7,583 nt of DNA from Sulfuricurvum sp. (GTDB lineage: Bacteria > Campylobacterota > Campylobacteria > Campylobacterales > Sulfurimonadaceae), in the NCBI GenBank assembly GCA_022729835.1, contig DZBC01000100.1, positions 1 to 7,583 on the forward strand, in the 5' to 3' direction. The notes under the pieces are model-generated. The model did not search any database. It was not told where the DNA came from and worked only from the letters and a program-made list of their open reading frames with translations. Both the position numbers and the translations under genes were made by a program. How positions within the stretch are numbered: the first letter of the stretch is position 1; every line of letters begins with the position of its first letter. Of this stretch, positions 1-6,308 are shown in pieces.

Positions 1-55
1 TCATGGGTGGCCGGATCAAAACGTCACGGGTGGCCAGATGGGTGCGTTTTTTGCA
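1..55. mobile_element. Probable end of an IS21-family insertion sequence (partial)
   Basis: Two near-identical 16-base units, tca(t/c)gggtggcc(g/a)gat, lie at 1-16 and 24-39, a 23-base period, followed by a partial gggtg at 40-44. Tandem GGCCACCC-type repeats just inside the ends are characteristic of many IS21-family elements, which is the basis of the family call. The body of the element, with any istA/istB genes, would lie left of the window. The junction is placed at about 55/56 because IS21 ends usually begin with TG, and on the minus strand TGCAAA starts there. That boundary is inferred and could be anywhere from about 40 to 57. The reading frame of the adjacent sensor gene runs into these repeats and stops at 16-18. 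Confidence 0.5.
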
Positions 56-603
56 AGCACGGACAATCCGACCGCTTCGATTAGATTGGAAATCACAATC
101 TTTTGAAGCTCCCGATTCATGGCTTCGTCAGTATTGTAGATGCTGATCGATCCCAAACGCACACCGTTACTTGAGAGAATATCGCCGTGCTGCACCCACA
201 TGCAACGCTCCAGCGCCACTCTGTGCCCTACGCTAAGCGGATCAAAATCAACAACCCGACCCTTATCGTCACGGATCTTGCCACTGACATAAGCAGCCTC
301 TCCGACAATCTGTGCCATATTGATATCTTCGATGATAATGGCGTAGTGCCCCTGACGCTCTACTTCAGTGCGCACCAGATGCTCATATTCATTCACGGCG
401 TACGCTTCCATGAGCGAAGCCATATTGCTCTGCAAAGAGAGGATACTTGAGTGCGTCCCTGCTTGCATCTTGTCAAGCGTCTGCTCTTTCATCACCACAT
501 AGCTATAACGCGCCTGCACAAACATCACAAGCGCGACCGCTACAAAAATAAAAGCACCTAAAATTGCATAGAGTGAAAAATGGCGTTGCGCCAAACGCAT
601 CAT
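16..603 (-). pseudogene. Membrane sensor protein (histidine kinase or similar), truncated by IS insertion
   Basis: This is the N-terminal part of an inner-membrane signalling protein. Residues 13-29 form a hydrophobic helix. Residues about 30-167 look periplasmic, and the stretch around 88-157 (YAIIIEDINMA, YVSGKIRDDKG, GSISIYNTDE) resembles the PAS/CACHE-like sensor domains of Campylobacterota kinases and cyclases. Residues about 168-184 look like the beginning of a second membrane helix. From about residue 185 the codons come from the presumed IS end and give a nonsense tail (NAPIWPPVTF) before TGA. No kinase, HAMP or GGDEF domain remains, so the output type is unknown. The ATG at 603 overlaps the stop of the upstream binding-protein gene (ATGA) and has AGAGGA six bases before it. 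The pairing with a periplasmic binding protein resembles TorT/TorS and LuxP/LuxQ, so a histidine kinase is the best guess. The product is probably non-functional. Confidence 0.7.
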
Positions 604-1592
604 CGCGTATCCTCTGACGACGCCTCAAGACCAAGTACATTACGGCGAATGATCGGAAGTTGGGATGCGATCGTTTCGGTCGATACCGCCAACACAGGAA
701 GCTTCTGTTCGCGCATCGGCACTTCACCGCGCCAGTGCCGCTGCATCGTCTCTACCGCAGTTTCACCCATCAAGTAGGGCTGTTGCATCGCCGCTGCCAC
801 TAAAACGCCCTCGGAAATCAACCTCACAAACTCAGGCTCAGCGTCGAAGCAGACCAGTAGTATCTGAGTGCTTTTGTTCGCATCATTGATCGCATCGAGC
901 GCTGCTTGATAACGATCCGATCCTTGCAGCCACAAAGCCCGCAAATCAGCATGTTTGGCGATCAATTCACGAGCAAATTCATAGGTCTCACGATACGAAA
1001 AATCGACCTGCTGGCGAATGTCGGCGCCTTTGATGTCATACGATTTCATCGCCTCCATAAATCCCGCCGTGCGCTCTTGCCCATTAACACGTTTTTGAGG
1101 AATGGCGATAATCCCCACGCGACCCTCACGCCACCCCTTTTCCGCCATGGTGCTGGCCAGAATCCGACCAATCGCATAGGCTCCGTCGCGGTTGTTTGAG
1201 GAGATATAAGAGAGATACGTGCCACCCTCGGTGCCGATATCAGAGATGACAACCGGAATACCCGCTTGCGCAGCCATTTTGAGAATCGTCACACAGGCCG
1301 ATGAGTTGGTCGGGGAGACGATGATGCCATCCACCCTCTGACGTATTGCCGAAGCAGCATGTTCCAGCTCACGCTTACTGCTGTTGTCGGCACTGTAGGT
1401 TTGTATCTCATAGCCCAGCGCGTGCGCTTTGGCTTCGATACCCCGCGACATGATGGTCCAAAACGGAATGCGCAGATCAGAGACCAAATAGACCAAACGC
1501 TTGGGCGGCGTAGGAGCGGATGGCGCACCCCATAGTAGCGCAGACCCCATACACAAAAAAAGTATGAATACACAGTGTTTCATCGTCTTCAT
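600..1592 (-). CDS. Periplasmic sugar-binding protein (RbsB/Peripla_BP_4 family), probable sensor ligand binder
   Basis: This is a secreted solute-binding protein of 330 residues. A signal peptide spans about residues 1-23 (basic KTMK, hydrophobic core, WGA|PS cleavage region), with no lipobox. The mature part follows the type I fold of RbsB-like proteins: YLVSDLRIPFW at 35-45, the helix GIEAKAHALGY at 51-61, DGIIVSPTNSSA at 88-99, GIPVVISDIG at 111-120, SSNNRDGAYAIG at 131-142, and LLVCFDAEPEFV at 245-256. Ligands of the family are mostly monosaccharides or related compounds; the ligand here is unknown. I chose the ATG at 1592 over one at 1607 because AAAGGAG lies five bases before it. The gene sits 24 nt after lamB and overlaps the sensor gene by 4 nt, with no ABC permease or ATPase gene in view. 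I therefore infer that it feeds the sensor rather than an importer. TorT is an alternative family assignment. Confidence 0.82.
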   Translation of the reverse strand: MKTMKHCVFILFLCMGSALLWGAPSAPTPPKRLVYLVSDLRIPFWTIMSRGIEAKAHALGYEIQTYSADNSSKRELEHAASAIRQRVDGIIVSPTNSSACVTILKMAAQAGIPVVISDIGTEGGTYLSYISSNNRDGAYAIGRILASTMAEKGWREGRVGIIAIPQKRVNGQERTAGFMEAMKSYDIKGADIRQQVDFSYRETYEFARELIAKHADLRALWLQGSDRYQAALDAINDANKSTQILLVCFDAEPEFVRLISEGVLVAAAMQQPYLMGETAVETMQRHWRGEVPMREQKLPVLAVSTETIASQLPIIRRNVLGLEASSEDTR

Positions 1593-1604
1593 AACGGCTC
1601 CTTT
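1593..1604 (-). promoter_or_regulatory. Ribosome binding site that decides the binding-protein start
   Basis: On the minus strand AAAGGAG (1604-1598) is followed by CCGTT and then ATG at 1592. The alternative in-frame ATG at 1607 lies upstream of this site and has only a weak GAGAG/AAG stretch before it. Starting at 1592 also gives a more conventional signal peptide, MKTMKHC. Confidence 0.7.
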
Positions 1605-1616
1605 CATCTTCTCTCG

Positions 1617-2873
1617 TTACCACCAATATTCAAGCTGAACACCTGCGTTGTCACCGGAGGTTTCATCAAAAACGTCCGATGTACCCACCAAGCCTTTTGC
1701 ATCCTCAGACCATGTGGCATGGGTGTAATAGAGTCTAAGAACGGGTCGTGCCGACACCCCTTTTTGCGTTGCAAGCTCCACTGCTGCCGTGGTTTTGAGT
1801 AGCGCAAATTGCTGATCGTTCGCATGTTCCAAGACATGATCATACCCCACTTCACCCACCAGACGCAGCATCTCATTGACGAACAGATAGGGACGTAAGC
1901 CTAAAGAGAACCAATCACTTCTGCCGGTCGTTGAAACACGTCCTTTGAAGCGATACTCGTACACCAGATTGGCCATCATCCCCAATTGGTCGTTTTGCCA
2001 ATCGTGATGATGGATCAAGCGCCAGGTTTGCGCTTCATCAATAATTTTTGGATCGTCTATAAGCACCTGCGCCAAAGCTTCCCGATCAAACTGTTTTTGC
2101 ATGAAGGGCACGTAGGAGCCTGCATCTTTGGAGAGCCCCTGACCGTACAAAAGTCCACTGGTATGCTCACCATGTATACCCCACGCAACATCGGATTTTC
2201 CTTGATACAGTACGCCCATAGCCCATCCTGTGGTTGCATCTAGTGTGCGCTGCGCGTCAAAGCGCTTCTGCGTGATGTACATGTAATTGGCAAAAAGGTG
2301 TATTTGGGCGTCATCCAGACGCTTCAGCAACCTAAAATCATGGCTCAGAAGAAGGGCTTTCTCCTGCGTACCTTCAGGACCGATCTGGTCAAAAGTCAGT
2401 GCATAGAAGCCATCAAAACCCCCAAGCGCTACATCGCCGATTCCTGCTCCGTCGCCACTCATATTGAGATACCAGAAGTCGCTCATATGCACGTCGAAAC
2501 GCCGATAAAAACGTCGCCCCACCCAAAAGCTCGCCTCTATGCCAGGCAGATTGGACCACTCCGTAAAAAACTCTCCCCATTCAAAAAAATCGATACGCTC
2601 GTCATTGGGTCCATAAAAGAGCGGACGTACTTGGGAGTGAACCTTGATGCCGTTGTCAAAATTTAGATCCTGATAAAGCCCAAGCTCAATCCAGCTTTCG
2701 CACTCATTGCCCAAACGGTACTTCGACCCGGCTCCCGGTGCGGAAAAACAGAGATCAGACGCCCCCATCAACGAAGTCTGTACCCGCCCATAGCCAGACG
2801 TGCCGGTCTGCATTTCGACCGCCTCCAAAACCCCAAGCGCCAGTAAAAAAAGAAGCCAACCCCTTACTTGCAC
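1617..2873 (-). CDS. lamB: Maltoporin-family (LamB) outer-membrane carbohydrate channel
   Basis: This is a trimeric 18-strand beta-barrel type protein for passive uptake of sugars or maltodextrins across the outer membrane. Its 418 residues compare with about 446 for the E. coli precursor. A signal peptide covers about residues 1-18 (LLFLLALGVLEA). Hallmarks are visible in order: GYGRVQTS at the mature N-terminus (27-34), CF then GAGSKYRLGNECE (42-59), WVGRRFYRRFDVHMSDFW (117-134), MSGDGAG (138-144), LRPYL and VGEVGYDHV (326-347), and the terminal strand GVQLEYWW ending in the aromatic residue typical of barrel proteins. Cys42 and Cys58 keep the 16-residue spacing of the loop-1 disulfide of E. 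coli LamB. Y28 matches the position of a greasy-slide tyrosine. The start is GTG, with GGAGGG five bases upstream. It is the first gene of the binding-protein/sensor operon. The real substrate is unknown, and a related LamB-like glycoporin is possible. Confidence 0.88.
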   Translation of the reverse strand: MQVRGWLLFLLALGVLEAVEMQTGTSGYGRVQTSLMGASDLCFSAPGAGSKYRLGNECESWIELGLYQDLNFDNGIKVHSQVRPLFYGPNDERIDFFEWGEFFTEWSNLPGIEASFWVGRRFYRRFDVHMSDFWYLNMSGDGAGIGDVALGGFDGFYALTFDQIGPEGTQEKALLLSHDFRLLKRLDDAQIHLFANYMYITQKRFDAQRTLDATTGWAMGVLYQGKSDVAWGIHGEHTSGLLYGQGLSKDAGSYVPFMQKQFDREALAQVLIDDPKIIDEAQTWRLIHHHDWQNDQLGMMANLVYEYRFKGRVSTTGRSDWFSLGLRPYLFVNEMLRLVGEVGYDHVLEHANDQQFALLKTTAAVELATQKGVSARPVLRLYYTHATWSEDAKGLVGTSDVFDETSGDNAGVQLEYWW

Positions 2874-2937
2874 GCGAACCCTCCGTGATCTATGTGCTTG
2901 GAGTATACTACAACGGACAATAAAGAGAGCGAAAAGG
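2874..2937 (-). promoter_or_regulatory. lamB leader with possible -10 element
   Basis: This 64-nt gap separates the acetyltransferase stop from the lamB GTG. On the minus strand it carries TATACT (2907-2902), a plausible -10 box, and the GGAGGG Shine-Dalgarno sequence just before the start. No -35 at a normal distance is evident; TTGTCC is only 7 nt away. Campylobacterota promoters often lack a clear -35, so an own promoter is possible. Read-through from the genes upstream is equally possible. No terminator hairpin was seen in the gap. Confidence 0.3.
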
Positions 2938-3420
2938 TCAGGATGTCGCCACTACAGGGCACTGCTCCTGCGCCAAAACGTGCCATACCCGCTCCATCAA
3001 AAGTGCATCACAACCATCTCGATAGAAGTGTTTTAGGTGTTTCAGCGGTTTGAATCCGCGCTTTTCATACAGTGCGATGGCGCCGATATTGTCAACGCGC
3101 ACCTCCAGCACCATCTCTCTAAACCCTCTTTGATGCAACGCATCTATGGCAAAATCCAGCAAAGCTCCGGCGATCCCTTGTCCTCTGACGCGCTCATCTA
3201 CACCCAAAGAGTAGAGCTTGGCACGTTTGCGTCCCCGTGTCAACACCAACACATATCCAAGCAGTTCCCCCCCATTGCCAAAAGCCGCATACAAAAGGTT
3301 ACATGTAAGGTGATGGCGAAACATTCGCCGTGAAATGGGGAAGTTGTGCGGCTCAAACAGACGCCGTTCCAGCGCGTCAAGCGCAGCGACATCCCCAAGC
3401 TCTGCGCAGCGGAGTGTCAT
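2938..3420 (-). CDS. GNAT-family N-acetyltransferase, RimI-like
   Basis: This cytoplasmic acyl-CoA-dependent acetyltransferase of 160 residues is a complete single GNAT domain. The acetyl-CoA pyrophosphate loop R/QxxGxG/A is seen as RGQGIA (79-84) after the strand AKLYSLGV (67-74). The later strand MVLEVRVDN (103-111) with N111, and ALYEKRGF (116-123) with Tyr118 in the usual general-acid position, follow the RimI pattern. The acceptor is unknown; RimI acetylates the ribosomal protein S18 N-terminus, but many RimI-like proteins have other targets. Its ATG overlaps the TGA of the DUF2156 gene (ATGA), so the two are translationally coupled and probably made in fixed proportion. The last 12 residues (EQCPVVATS end) look unstructured. 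Confidence 0.85.
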   Translation of the reverse strand: MTLRCAELGDVAALDALERRLFEPHNFPISRRMFRHHLTCNLLYAAFGNGGELLGYVLVLTRGRKRAKLYSLGVDERVRGQGIAGALLDFAIDALHQRGFREMVLEVRVDNIGAIALYEKRGFKPLKHLKHFYRDGCDALLMERVWHVLAQEQCPVVATS

Positions 3421-4397
3421 TTTTGGTAGATAGTGTATTTGGGTACGAGCTTGAAGGGGCGGTAGCTCATCTTCACTTTTTTGAGGTTTTCAAAGCCCAT
3501 GTCATCACCAACATTGATGTAAATCACCCCGTAGTGCTCCTTAAGTACCTTGCAAAACTCCCTAAAGATAAACTGTGCGCAGCCCATCACCTCAAAATCG
3601 GTTTTTTCAATAATGACGGTCGCCGTGTCAAAACTGATCCGCTCACCGACGGTGAAACCTTTAAGCTCATCATCGATGTAGATCACCAACCCAATGAGTT
3701 GCAAATCGTCGTAGTGCTTGAGCATCCGCTTGATTGCGTGGCGCTCCATGTGGATGCCTTCTAAAAAATACTCAGCTTCCTCTTTGGGCATATACTTGAC
3801 GCGGTCGCTGAGCCATTTATTGAAGAGCTGCATAATCTCTTCGCCGTGTTGCGTACTTTGTAGCAACTCTATACGGTGGTTGGGGTAGGACTTGGTGAAC
3901 TTGTTGATCTCGGTGCGTTTGGTGTGGTAGCTGTTGCCGCGCAGCTCGATGAGTGCATCAGCTTCGTAGACGTAATCGACGAGCTTTTTTTCGACCACGT
4001 AGTTTTCCAGCATCTCAAACATACTCTCAGCTTCGTTGGCGTTTTGCAAAAACTCCTCGATCATCGCCTCTTGCACATAATCGATACGGGCATAAAAATG
4101 CGAGGTATTGTTGGCATTCATGATCTCGAAGCACTTCTTCATCGCATCGGTGAGGTGTTTTTTCTTGCCCAGCGGCGGCAACAGCATCATTAGCTCCCCG
4201 CCTGCCATCACAAAGAGACAAAAGCACTTCTCGATGATGGCGTAAAAACCGCTGGCATTGGCCAACCAGATGTAGTTGGCCGCAAAGGTGTAGTCGCTGA
4301 GTTCTATTTCAAGCTTTTGAAGATACTCCTCGATGATCGGTTTTACTTTCAGGGTAAAGGGTTTGAGGGAATGTTTGTTAACAGTAAGACTAGGCAT
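3417..4397 (-). CDS. DUF2156 protein (phosphatidylglycerol lysyltransferase C-domain-like)
   Basis: This 326-residue soluble protein has two tandem GNAT-like folds of the type forming the C-terminal catalytic part of MprF/LPG synthases. Family marks are LKPFT at 11-15, SDYTFAANYIW (34-44), the core YVYEADALIELRGNSYHTKR (142-161) leading into INKF, and the C-terminal NVGDDMGFENLKKVKMSYRPFKL (295-317). It has no membrane segments, unlike full MprF, so it is a stand-alone domain. Its substrate is not established: transfer of an aminoacyl group from tRNA to a lipid or small molecule is a family-based guess. The start has no strong Shine-Dalgarno, but the N-terminus matches where such proteins normally begin. 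A good promoter lies 37 nt upstream, and the gene is coupled to the downstream acetyltransferase by a 4-nt overlap. Confidence 0.8.
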   Translation of the reverse strand: MPSLTVNKHSLKPFTLKVKPIIEEYLQKLEIELSDYTFAANYIWLANASGFYAIIEKCFCLFVMAGGELMMLLPPLGKKKHLTDAMKKCFEIMNANNTSHFYARIDYVQEAMIEEFLQNANEAESMFEMLENYVVEKKLVDYVYEADALIELRGNSYHTKRTEINKFTKSYPNHRIELLQSTQHGEEIMQLFNKWLSDRVKYMPKEEAEYFLEGIHMERHAIKRMLKHYDDLQLIGLVIYIDDELKGFTVGERISFDTATVIIEKTDFEVMGCAQFIFREFCKVLKEHYGVIYINVGDDMGFENLKKVKMSYRPFKLVPKYTIYQK

Positions 4398-4433
4398 AGT
4401 AGGGATTACTCACATGGGGAAGATAGTTGGCGA

Positions 4434-4461
4434 ATTGTACTCCTTTTTAATCTCTTTACAA
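4434..4461 (-). promoter_or_regulatory. Sigma70-type promoter for the DUF2156-acetyltransferase operon
   Basis: On the minus strand TTGTAA (4461-4456) and TACAAT (4439-4434) are separated by 16 nt. Each differs from the sigma70 consensus at one or two positions. Transcription would begin near 4427, leaving a leader of about 30 nt before the ATG at 4397. This is the best promoter match in the window, and it lies in the divergent region between the two operons. Confidence 0.55.
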
Positions 4462-4468
4462 GTGCGAT

Positions 4469-4516
4469 TTGAATGTAATGTCATAACGCTAAAATGCGCT
4501 ACTTTAAAGGAGTTAC
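4469..4516 (+). promoter_or_regulatory. Possible promoter and strong RBS for the SGNH hydrolase
   Basis: TAAAAT at 4490-4495 is a plausible -10 element, with TTGAAT at 4469-4474 as a weak -35 (15-nt spacing, short). AAAGGAG followed by TTAC lies immediately before the ATG at 4517 and is a near-perfect ribosome binding site. The RBS is convincing; the promoter boxes are tentative. Confidence 0.4.
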
Positions 4517-5116
4517 ATGTACTGGTATGAGGCCGAAATAGCCGCGCTGGAGCAGCGCATTCGCAACGGTGAGATTTCTAAGGGTGCCAACCTCTTTTAT
4601 GGTAGCTCTTCGTTTCGTCTGTGGGAGAATCTGCGCGGGTCTTTTGCCCCTTACTCGGTTGAAAATATCGCCTTTGGCGGCTCAACACTCGAAGCGGCGG
4701 TCTACTTCTTTGAGCGCATTGTCGTCCCTTGTGAACCTTCCAGTCTGATCTTCTACGCCGGCGACAACGACATCGGTGATGGCAAATACCACACCGAGAT
4801 CATGGCCGCCTTCGAAGCCCTGCTCGCCAAACGGGCCAAATACCTCAGTGGCGTCCCGTTCACCTTTGTCTCGATCAAGCCCTCGCCCGCCCGTCACCAT
4901 CTAATCCATCGCATCCGGCTGGTGAACCGCTACATCCAAGAGCGTTTCGAAGAGCTAACCGGCAGCTTCTACCTCGACGTGCACCACCGCATGTTTACCC
5001 CCGATGGAATGCCCGACCCTTCACTCTTTGCCGCCGACGGACTGCATCTAAGTCCTAGTGGCTACGAGCTGTGGCAAGAGCTCTTTTGGCTACACCGCGA
5101 CGAGATCTTTGTGTGA
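4517..5116 (+). CDS. SGNH/GDSL-family hydrolase (esterase/lipase type)
   Basis: This serine hydrolase of 199 residues carries all four SGNH blocks. Block I is FYGSSSFRLW (27-36), where Ser31 is the expected nucleophile (GSS in place of GDS). Block II is the oxyanion Gly in NIAFGGST (50-57). Block III is YAGDNDI (80-86), with Asn84. Block V is DGLH (174-177), with Asp174 and His177. No signal peptide or membrane segment is seen, so it should act in the cytoplasm. Known members cleave acetyl, acyl or thioester groups from lipids or carbohydrates; the substrate here is unknown. The start is secured by AAAGGAG. The stop overlaps the GTG start of the esterase gene (GTGA), implying coupled synthesis of two serine hydrolases acting in one process. 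Confidence 0.87.
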   Translation: MYWYEAEIAALEQRIRNGEISKGANLFYGSSSFRLWENLRGSFAPYSVENIAFGGSTLEAAVYFFERIVVPCEPSSLIFYAGDNDIGDGKYHTEIMAAFEALLAKRAKYLSGVPFTFVSIKPSPARHHLIHRIRLVNRYIQERFEELTGSFYLDVHHRMFTPDGMPDPSLFAADGLHLSPSGYELWQELFWLHRDEIFV

Positions 5117-5847
5117 GTATCGTGCGGCACTATCATTTATGGTACTCCAGTGCGCTGCGGCGCGAAATGGAGCTACTCGTTTTCGGTCACGCCGGTGCGC
5201 GTGTCATTGTCTTTCCGACCAAAGCCGGGCGTTTTTTTGATTATGAGAACTGGAGGCTCGTTGAGGCGCTCAAACCCAAACTCGAAGCGGGCTATATCCA
5301 GCTCTTTTGTGTCGATAGCGTGGATGCGGAGAGCTTCTATTGCGACTGGTGCGTACCCCAAGACCGCACACGACGTCATCTGCTTTTTGAGCGCTACATT
5401 CTTGGCGAAGTGCTCCCTTTTAGCCAACACTGCAACCCCAACCCCTTTGTTATCGCTCATGGCTGCTCGCTGGGCGCCTATCACGCACTCAACATCGCCT
5501 TTCGTCATCCGCAACACTTCCACAAAGTTGTCGCGCTAAGCGGTCGCTATGATCTGGGGCTGAGCGTGGGTGGCTACCGCGACCTTTTCGACGGCTACCG
5601 CGACGCGCTCATCGTAGAGAACACCCCCAACCACTACATTCCTAGACTCTCTGAAACCGAGCGGCTCGAACGCATCCGCGCTTTGGAGATCACCATCGCC
5701 ATTGGCCGCGAAGACGTTTTGCTGCAAAACAACCTCGAACTCAGCCAAGCAATGACACGCCAAAAGATCAACCACCATTTGTATATTTGGGATGAAGAGG
5801 CGCACCGCTCACGTTACTGGCGGCAGATGGTCAAACACTATCTCTAA
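5113..5847 (+). CDS. Alpha/beta-hydrolase-fold esterase (putative esterase, PF00756-like)
   Basis: This predicted cytoplasmic carboxyl-ester hydrolase has 244 residues. The nucleophile elbow GCSLG spans 117-121, with Ser119. Candidate acid and base are Asp201 (GRED) and His231 (EEAHRSRYW), in the usual order. The N-terminal HLWYSSALRREMELLVFGHAG and VDSVDAESFYCDW (68-79) match a widespread bacterial family annotated as esterase or alpha/beta hydrolase-fold protein, whose natural substrate is not known. A longer frame opens at ATG 5071, but this lies inside the SGNH gene. I chose GTG 5113 because family homologues begin near HYHLWYSS and because it gives the GTGA overlap. No signal peptide is seen. 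Other members of the family are annotated near polyhydroxyalkanoate or siderophore esterases, but nothing here decides that. Confidence 0.82.
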   Translation: MSIVRHYHLWYSSALRREMELLVFGHAGARVIVFPTKAGRFFDYENWRLVEALKPKLEAGYIQLFCVDSVDAESFYCDWCVPQDRTRRHLLFERYILGEVLPFSQHCNPNPFVIAHGCSLGAYHALNIAFRHPQHFHKVVALSGRYDLGLSVGGYRDLFDGYRDALIVENTPNHYIPRLSETERLERIRALEITIAIGREDVLLQNNLELSQAMTRQKINHHLYIWDEEAHRSRYWRQMVKHYL

Positions 5848-5863
5848 CCTTCATTTTTTTGGC

Positions 5864-5895
5864 TACTATTCCGCCATCAAAATCAAGGAGCTCGC
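5864..5895 (+). promoter_or_regulatory. Leader of the DUF350 gene: RBS and possible -10 box
   Basis: In the 48-nt gap after the esterase stop, AAGGAG precedes the ATG at 5896 at a normal distance and supports that start. TACTAT at 5864-5869 could be a -10 element, but no matching -35 is clear. The gene may simply be read from the hydrolase operon. Confidence 0.35.
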
Positions 5896-6300
5896 ATGTT
5901 CTTCGAGTACTTTCTCTCGTTTGGCCTCTTCTTCCTGAGCGCCGTGGCTATTGTGGCGCTTTTTTTGGTGCTTTACGCACTTGTTACCCCCTACGATGAC
6001 TACCGCCTAATCTTCGAAGAGCACAACACTGCTGCTGCTTTGGGGTTTGGTGGCGCGATTGTCGGTTTGTGTATCGTACTGCACAGTGCACTGATACACT
6101 CGGTCTCTTATGTCGATTTTTTGATCTGGGCCATCGTGGCGATGGTGATCCAACTGCTCTTCGCGTTTGGCGTCACCAGACTCAAAGGCAAACTCTCTTT
6201 TGAAGCGTCCATCGTCAAAGGCGACATCAGTGTCGGCACCCTCATGGCGCTACTCTCGGTCGCCATCGGATTGCTTAATGCGGGGTCGATGAGCTACTAG
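5896..6300 (+). CDS. DUF350 (YjfL-like) inner-membrane protein
   Basis: This integral membrane protein of 134 residues has four predicted helices at about 6-31, 46-67, 72-95 and 110-129. The family motif is duplicated in the usual way: EEHNTAAALGFGGAIVG in the first half (41-57), and the terminal segment with GDISVG and SVAIGLLNAGSMSY (109-134). Length and helix number match DUF350. Its function is unknown. In other bacteria DUF350 proteins often sit near glutathionylspermidine synthase-like or PspA-like genes, but neither is present here, so the link to the upstream hydrolases is only positional. It converges on the AAA ATPase gene with 8 nt between stop codons. Confidence 0.85.
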   Translation: MFFEYFLSFGLFFLSAVAIVALFLVLYALVTPYDDYRLIFEEHNTAAALGFGGAIVGLCIVLHSALIHSVSYVDFLIWAIVAMVIQLLFAFGVTRLKGKLSFEASIVKGDISVGTLMALLSVAIGLLNAGSMSY

Positions 6301-6308
6301 CGACACAC

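Noticed and set aside
1593..1607. Upstream ATG at 1607 as start of the binding-protein gene
   Set aside because: The strong AAAGGAG lies downstream of it, directly before ATG 1592.
2298..2666. Plus-strand open frame of 122 codons opposite lamB
   Set aside because: It lies antisense within a clear LamB-family gene and shows no recognisable protein pattern or RBS.
2902..2923. TTGTCC plus TATACT as a complete lamB promoter
   Set aside because: The spacing is only 7 nt, too short for a sigma70 promoter. Only the -10-like box was kept, at low confidence.
3876..4193. Plus-strand open frame of 105 codons opposite the DUF2156 gene
   Set aside because: Its Val/Leu/Gly/Asp-rich composition is typical of a mirror frame, and the DUF2156 frame explains the DNA.
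5071..5112. N-terminal extension of the esterase from ATG 5071
   Set aside because: The extra 14 residues lie wholly inside the SGNH gene and do not resemble the family N-terminus. GTG 5113 gives the coupled overlap.
6071..6097. Near-palindrome GTATC/TGCAC...GTGCA/GATAC inside the DUF350 gene
   Set aside because: It encodes conserved membrane-segment residues in frame and is a short imperfect repeat. Coding constraint and chance explain it.
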